A stretch of 7,270 nucleotides of DNA, from positions 1-7,270 of the forward strand of contig JAERRQ010000091.1 of assembly GCA_016735355.1 (NCBI GenBank), in the 5' to 3' direction. Below, one piece after another: positions 5,498-7,270 of this stretch; position 1 is the first letter of the stretch, and every line of letters begins with the position of its first letter. The notes beneath the pieces are model-generated. The model made no database searches. It was not told where the DNA came from and saw only the letters and a program-made list of their open reading frames with translations. The translations under genes and the position numbers were made by a program. The stretch is from Desulfobacterales bacterium (GTDB lineage: Bacteria > Desulfobacterota > Desulfobacteria > Desulfobacterales > BuS5).

Positions 5498-6355
5498 ATG
5501 AGAGGTAAACTGGTAATTATTTTATTGATCGTTTTTTTAGCAAGCCCGCTAGCAGCTCAAGAACTCACAGGAACTCTTCAACAGATTAAACAATCCGGTC
5601 AAATCAGAATCGGCTATCGTGTTTCTGAGCCACCCATGTCATTTTTGGACAAAGACGGCAACCCGACTGGTTATTCTATTGACCTCTGTAAATATATCGT
5701 AACTGAAGTTGAAAACAAAATTGGCGCGGGCGTAAAGGTTGAATATGTTCCCGTAACATCTAAAGGGCGATTTAAAGCCCTGGCCGATAACAAAATTGAT
5801 ATATTATGTGGTTCAACTACTAAAACTCTTTCCCGTAGTGAACTTGTTGACTTTACGCAACTGACATTTGTTACTGGCGCTTCACTAATGACCTTAAAAG
5901 ATAATAAGGCTCGTGATTCTGCCGGTTTTGATGGGAAAAAAATTGGAGTCGTGAAAGACACAACGACCGCCGTCGCATTGAAAAAACTAATGCGAGAAAC
6001 ATCAACGAATGCAGAAGTTGTCTTATTCAATTCAGCAAAAGATGGCATTGATGCGTTACTAAAGAAGAAAATCGATGCCTTTTCTTCTGATCAGGTCGTA
6101 CTTATTGGTATAGCTTTAAAAACGAATGCCCCGATGAACTTTGTGATTGATCCCAACGTGTTTTCCTTTGAGCCTTTTGCGTTTGCCGTAAGGCGAAATG
6201 ATGCAGACTTTCGCCTTGTTGCAGATCGCGTGATATCTGATCTTTACCGATCAAACAAGATACTGGAAATTTACGACAAATGGATTGGCAAATTTATCCG
6301 ACAAAGGCTGCCCATATTCGATGCAATGATCCAACTTAATGCAACACCAGAGTGA
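5498..6355 (+). CDS. Periplasmic amino-acid-binding protein, SBP_bac_3, GltI-like
   Basis: A 285-residue extracellular solute-binding protein with a Sec signal peptide, MRGKLVIILLIVFLASPLAA, and probable cleavage after A20. The mature start LTGTLQQIKQSGQIRIGYR (23-41) is typical of polar amino-acid binding proteins. PPMSFLDKDGNPTGYSIDLC (45-64) forms the first lobe. VEYVPVTSKGRFKALADNKIDILCGSTT (81-108) closely parallels GltI, the glutamate/aspartate receptor, including the Cys of CGSTT. FDGKKIGVVKDTTT, DAFSSDQVVLIG and FEPFAFAVRRND follow in the usual order. No permease or ATPase gene is adjacent, so it either serves a distant transporter or acts as a receptor. The start has a strong GAGGAG RBS. 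The gene ends in three consecutive in-frame stops, TGA TAA TAG. An acidic amino acid is the likely ligand by similarity only. Confidence 0.88.
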   Translation: MRGKLVIILLIVFLASPLAAQELTGTLQQIKQSGQIRIGYRVSEPPMSFLDKDGNPTGYSIDLCKYIVTEVENKIGAGVKVEYVPVTSKGRFKALADNKIDILCGSTTKTLSRSELVDFTQLTFVTGASLMTLKDNKARDSAGFDGKKIGVVKDTTTAVALKKLMRETSTNAEVVLFNSAKDGIDALLKKKIDAFSSDQVVLIGIALKTNAPMNFVIDPNVFSFEPFAFAVRRNDADFRLVADRVISDLYRSNKILEIYDKWIGKFIRQRLPIFDAMIQLNATPE

Positions 6356-6380
6356 TAATAGTGGGGATGGGAGGATATTT

Positions 6381-6602
6381 GATGCTCTTCCGCTAATACT
6401 TTGCTTTGGAAATATATTTTATTTTCAATAAGTTATAGGCTAACCCCTTGGTTTGCTTAATCACATAGGTTGGGTTGAGGGACGGAGTCCCGAAACCCAA
6501 CAATAGCTTAAGATCGTTGGGTTTCGCTTCACTCAATCCAACCTACCAAAAGTGACCAAAACAAAGATCAGAACATAATCAAAGTATTAGCGTAAGAGCA
6601 TC
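6381..6602. mobile_element. MITE-like element, 222 bp, with 22-bp terminal inverted repeats and 8-bp target duplication
   Basis: The terminal repeats at 6381-6402 (GATGCTCTTCCGCTAATACT...) and 6581-6602 are inverted copies matching at 21 of 22 positions. Immediately outside lie identical 8-bp sequences, GGATATTT at 6373-6380 and 6603-6610, a perfect target-site duplication. No transposase fits inside, so the element is non-autonomous. Its core is the nested palindrome at 6466-6545. An 8-bp duplication occurs in several transposase families, and I do not recognise the end sequence well enough to assign one. It lies between the convergent binding-protein and prfC genes. Confidence 0.85.
6466..6545. 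repeat. Nested palindrome inside the MITE (TAGGTTGGGTTGAG type)
   Basis: The outer arms TAGGTTGGGTTGAG (6466-6479) and CTCAATCCAACCTA (6532-6545) pair at 13 of 14 positions. The inner arms CGAAACCCAAC (6491-6501) and GTTGGGTTTCG (6516-6526) pair perfectly. The left side also forms a GGGAC-GGA-GTCCC hairpin (6479-6491). RNA or single-stranded DNA would fold into a branched structure. Very similar GGTTGGGTT/AACCCAACC palindromes recur between genes in many bacterial genomes. Confidence 0.8.
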
Positions 6603-6671
6603 GGATATTTATATATATAAGAAATAACGAATGACGAGTATTGGCTACTGTTCATTACATTAGCGGTTTTA

Positions 6672-7270
6672 TCAATTATTTTCCCTGGTCTTGTAAAACT
6701 CTATTTCCGGCCAATGCTCCATGCCGTACTCGAGCTGCCATTCACTTGTGGTGAGAAAAGCCTTTGACCCTTCGGCATCCCTTGCGATATTGCTTTTGTT
6801 GTTTTTTTCAAAATCGTCCATTTTTTTGGGATCATCGCATGCGATCCATCTCGCGACATTATATTGCGAGGGTTCGTAAACTGCAGCAACGCCATATTCA
6901 GTTTCCAGGCGCGCCATTGTGATGTCAAACTGGAGTATTCCAACAGCGCCAAGGATATAGTCGTTTGTCGCCACCGGCCGGAAGACCTGAATAACACCTT
7001 CTTCCGCAAGCTGGGTTAGCCCTTTGTGAAGATGCTTGGCTTTCATAGGATTTTTGAGAATCACTCTTTTGAAAAATTCAGGAGCAAAATTGGGAATTCC
7101 GCAGAATTTTAAGGGCTCTTTTTCTGAAAAGGTGTCTCCGATCTTGATGGTGCCATGGTTGTGGATACCGATGATATCGCCGGGATAGGCTTCTGATACG
7201 TTTTCACGCTCATTGGCCATAAAAATTGTGGCATTGGCAAAGGTAACAATTTTTCCTATCCGGTGGTGGA
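6672..7270 (-). CDS. prfC: Peptide chain release factor 3 (RF3), 3' part only
   Basis: RF3 is the translational GTPase that removes RF1/RF2 from the ribosome after peptide release. The visible 199 codons are the C-terminal part of a protein normally about 525-530 residues long; the GTPase domain lies beyond the right edge. The segment starts in [10 protein letters not shown], then [25 protein letters not shown] (domain II), then [65 protein letters not shown] and the end [14 protein letters not shown], matching RF3 domain III closely throughout. The Met at 7218-7220 is internal, since the frame stays open to the window edge. The gene ends with tandem stops TGA TAA. Confidence 0.96.
   Translation of the reverse strand, partial: HHRIGKIVTFANATIFMANERENVSEAYPGDIIGIHNHGTIKIGDTFSEKEPLKFCGIPNFAPEFFKRVILKNPMKAKHLHKGLTQLAEEGVIQVFRPVATNDYILGAVGILQFDITMARLETEYGVAAVYEPSQYNVARWIACDDPKKMDDFEKNNKSNIARDAEGSKAFLTTSEWQLEYGMEHWPEIEFYKTRENN

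Noticed and set aside
5671..6048. 125-codon minus-strand open frame opposite the binding-protein gene
   Set aside because: It is a shadow of the well-supported SBP_bac_3 gene; no domain or RBS is evident.
7218..7220. ATG at 7218-7220 as the prfC start
   Set aside because: The frame is open through to the window edge and the preceding residues [10 protein letters not shown] are RF3-like, so the Met is internal to a gene cut by the window.

Overview
The window comes from a moderately AT-rich Gram-negative bacterium. BamD implies an outer membrane, and a Wzm/Wzt-type exporter sits next to a sulfotransferase. A thioredoxin, thioredoxin reductase, bamD and DUF523 gene string, together with a probable UGA-encoded selenocysteine, suggests an anaerobic deltaproteobacterium (Desulfobacterota, Desulfobacterales-like). 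That placement is an inference; no rRNA or tRNA is present to fix it.

Left part (1-2450): the 3' part of a PAPS-type sulfotransferase gene on the + strand, interrupted by a -1 frame change in a run of eight A's, meets the end of a two-gene minus-strand operon (wzm permease, then wzt ATPase). The two genes overlap tail to tail by 49 bp. This looks like the edge of a surface-polysaccharide cluster in which an exported glycan may be sulfated. A plausible promoter and a small hairpin lie upstream of wzm.

Middle part (2487-5134): an inverted-repeat intergenic element, then a compact minus-strand operon transcribed trxA, trxB, bamD, DUF523 from a near-consensus sigma-70 promoter (TTGACA, 17 bp, TATATT). 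The last gene is the main finding. Its apparent stop at 2794-2796 is an in-frame TGA exactly at the third conserved Cys of the DUF523/TudS family (SPS-C-GSG). The frame continues for 39 codons into a recognisable family C-terminus (TGVTAALLIREGI) and ends at a TAA at 2674-2676, giving 148 residues. A small stem-loop of bacterial SECIS type starts 12 nt after the TGA. The simplest reading is a selenoprotein whose Sec replaces a presumed [4Fe-4S] ligand.

Right part (5135-7270): a 360-base intergenic stretch, a solitary GltI-like periplasmic amino-acid-binding protein gene on the + strand, a 222-bp MITE-like element with matching terminal inverted repeats and a perfect 8-bp target duplication, and the 3' part of prfC (release factor 3) on the minus strand running off the window.
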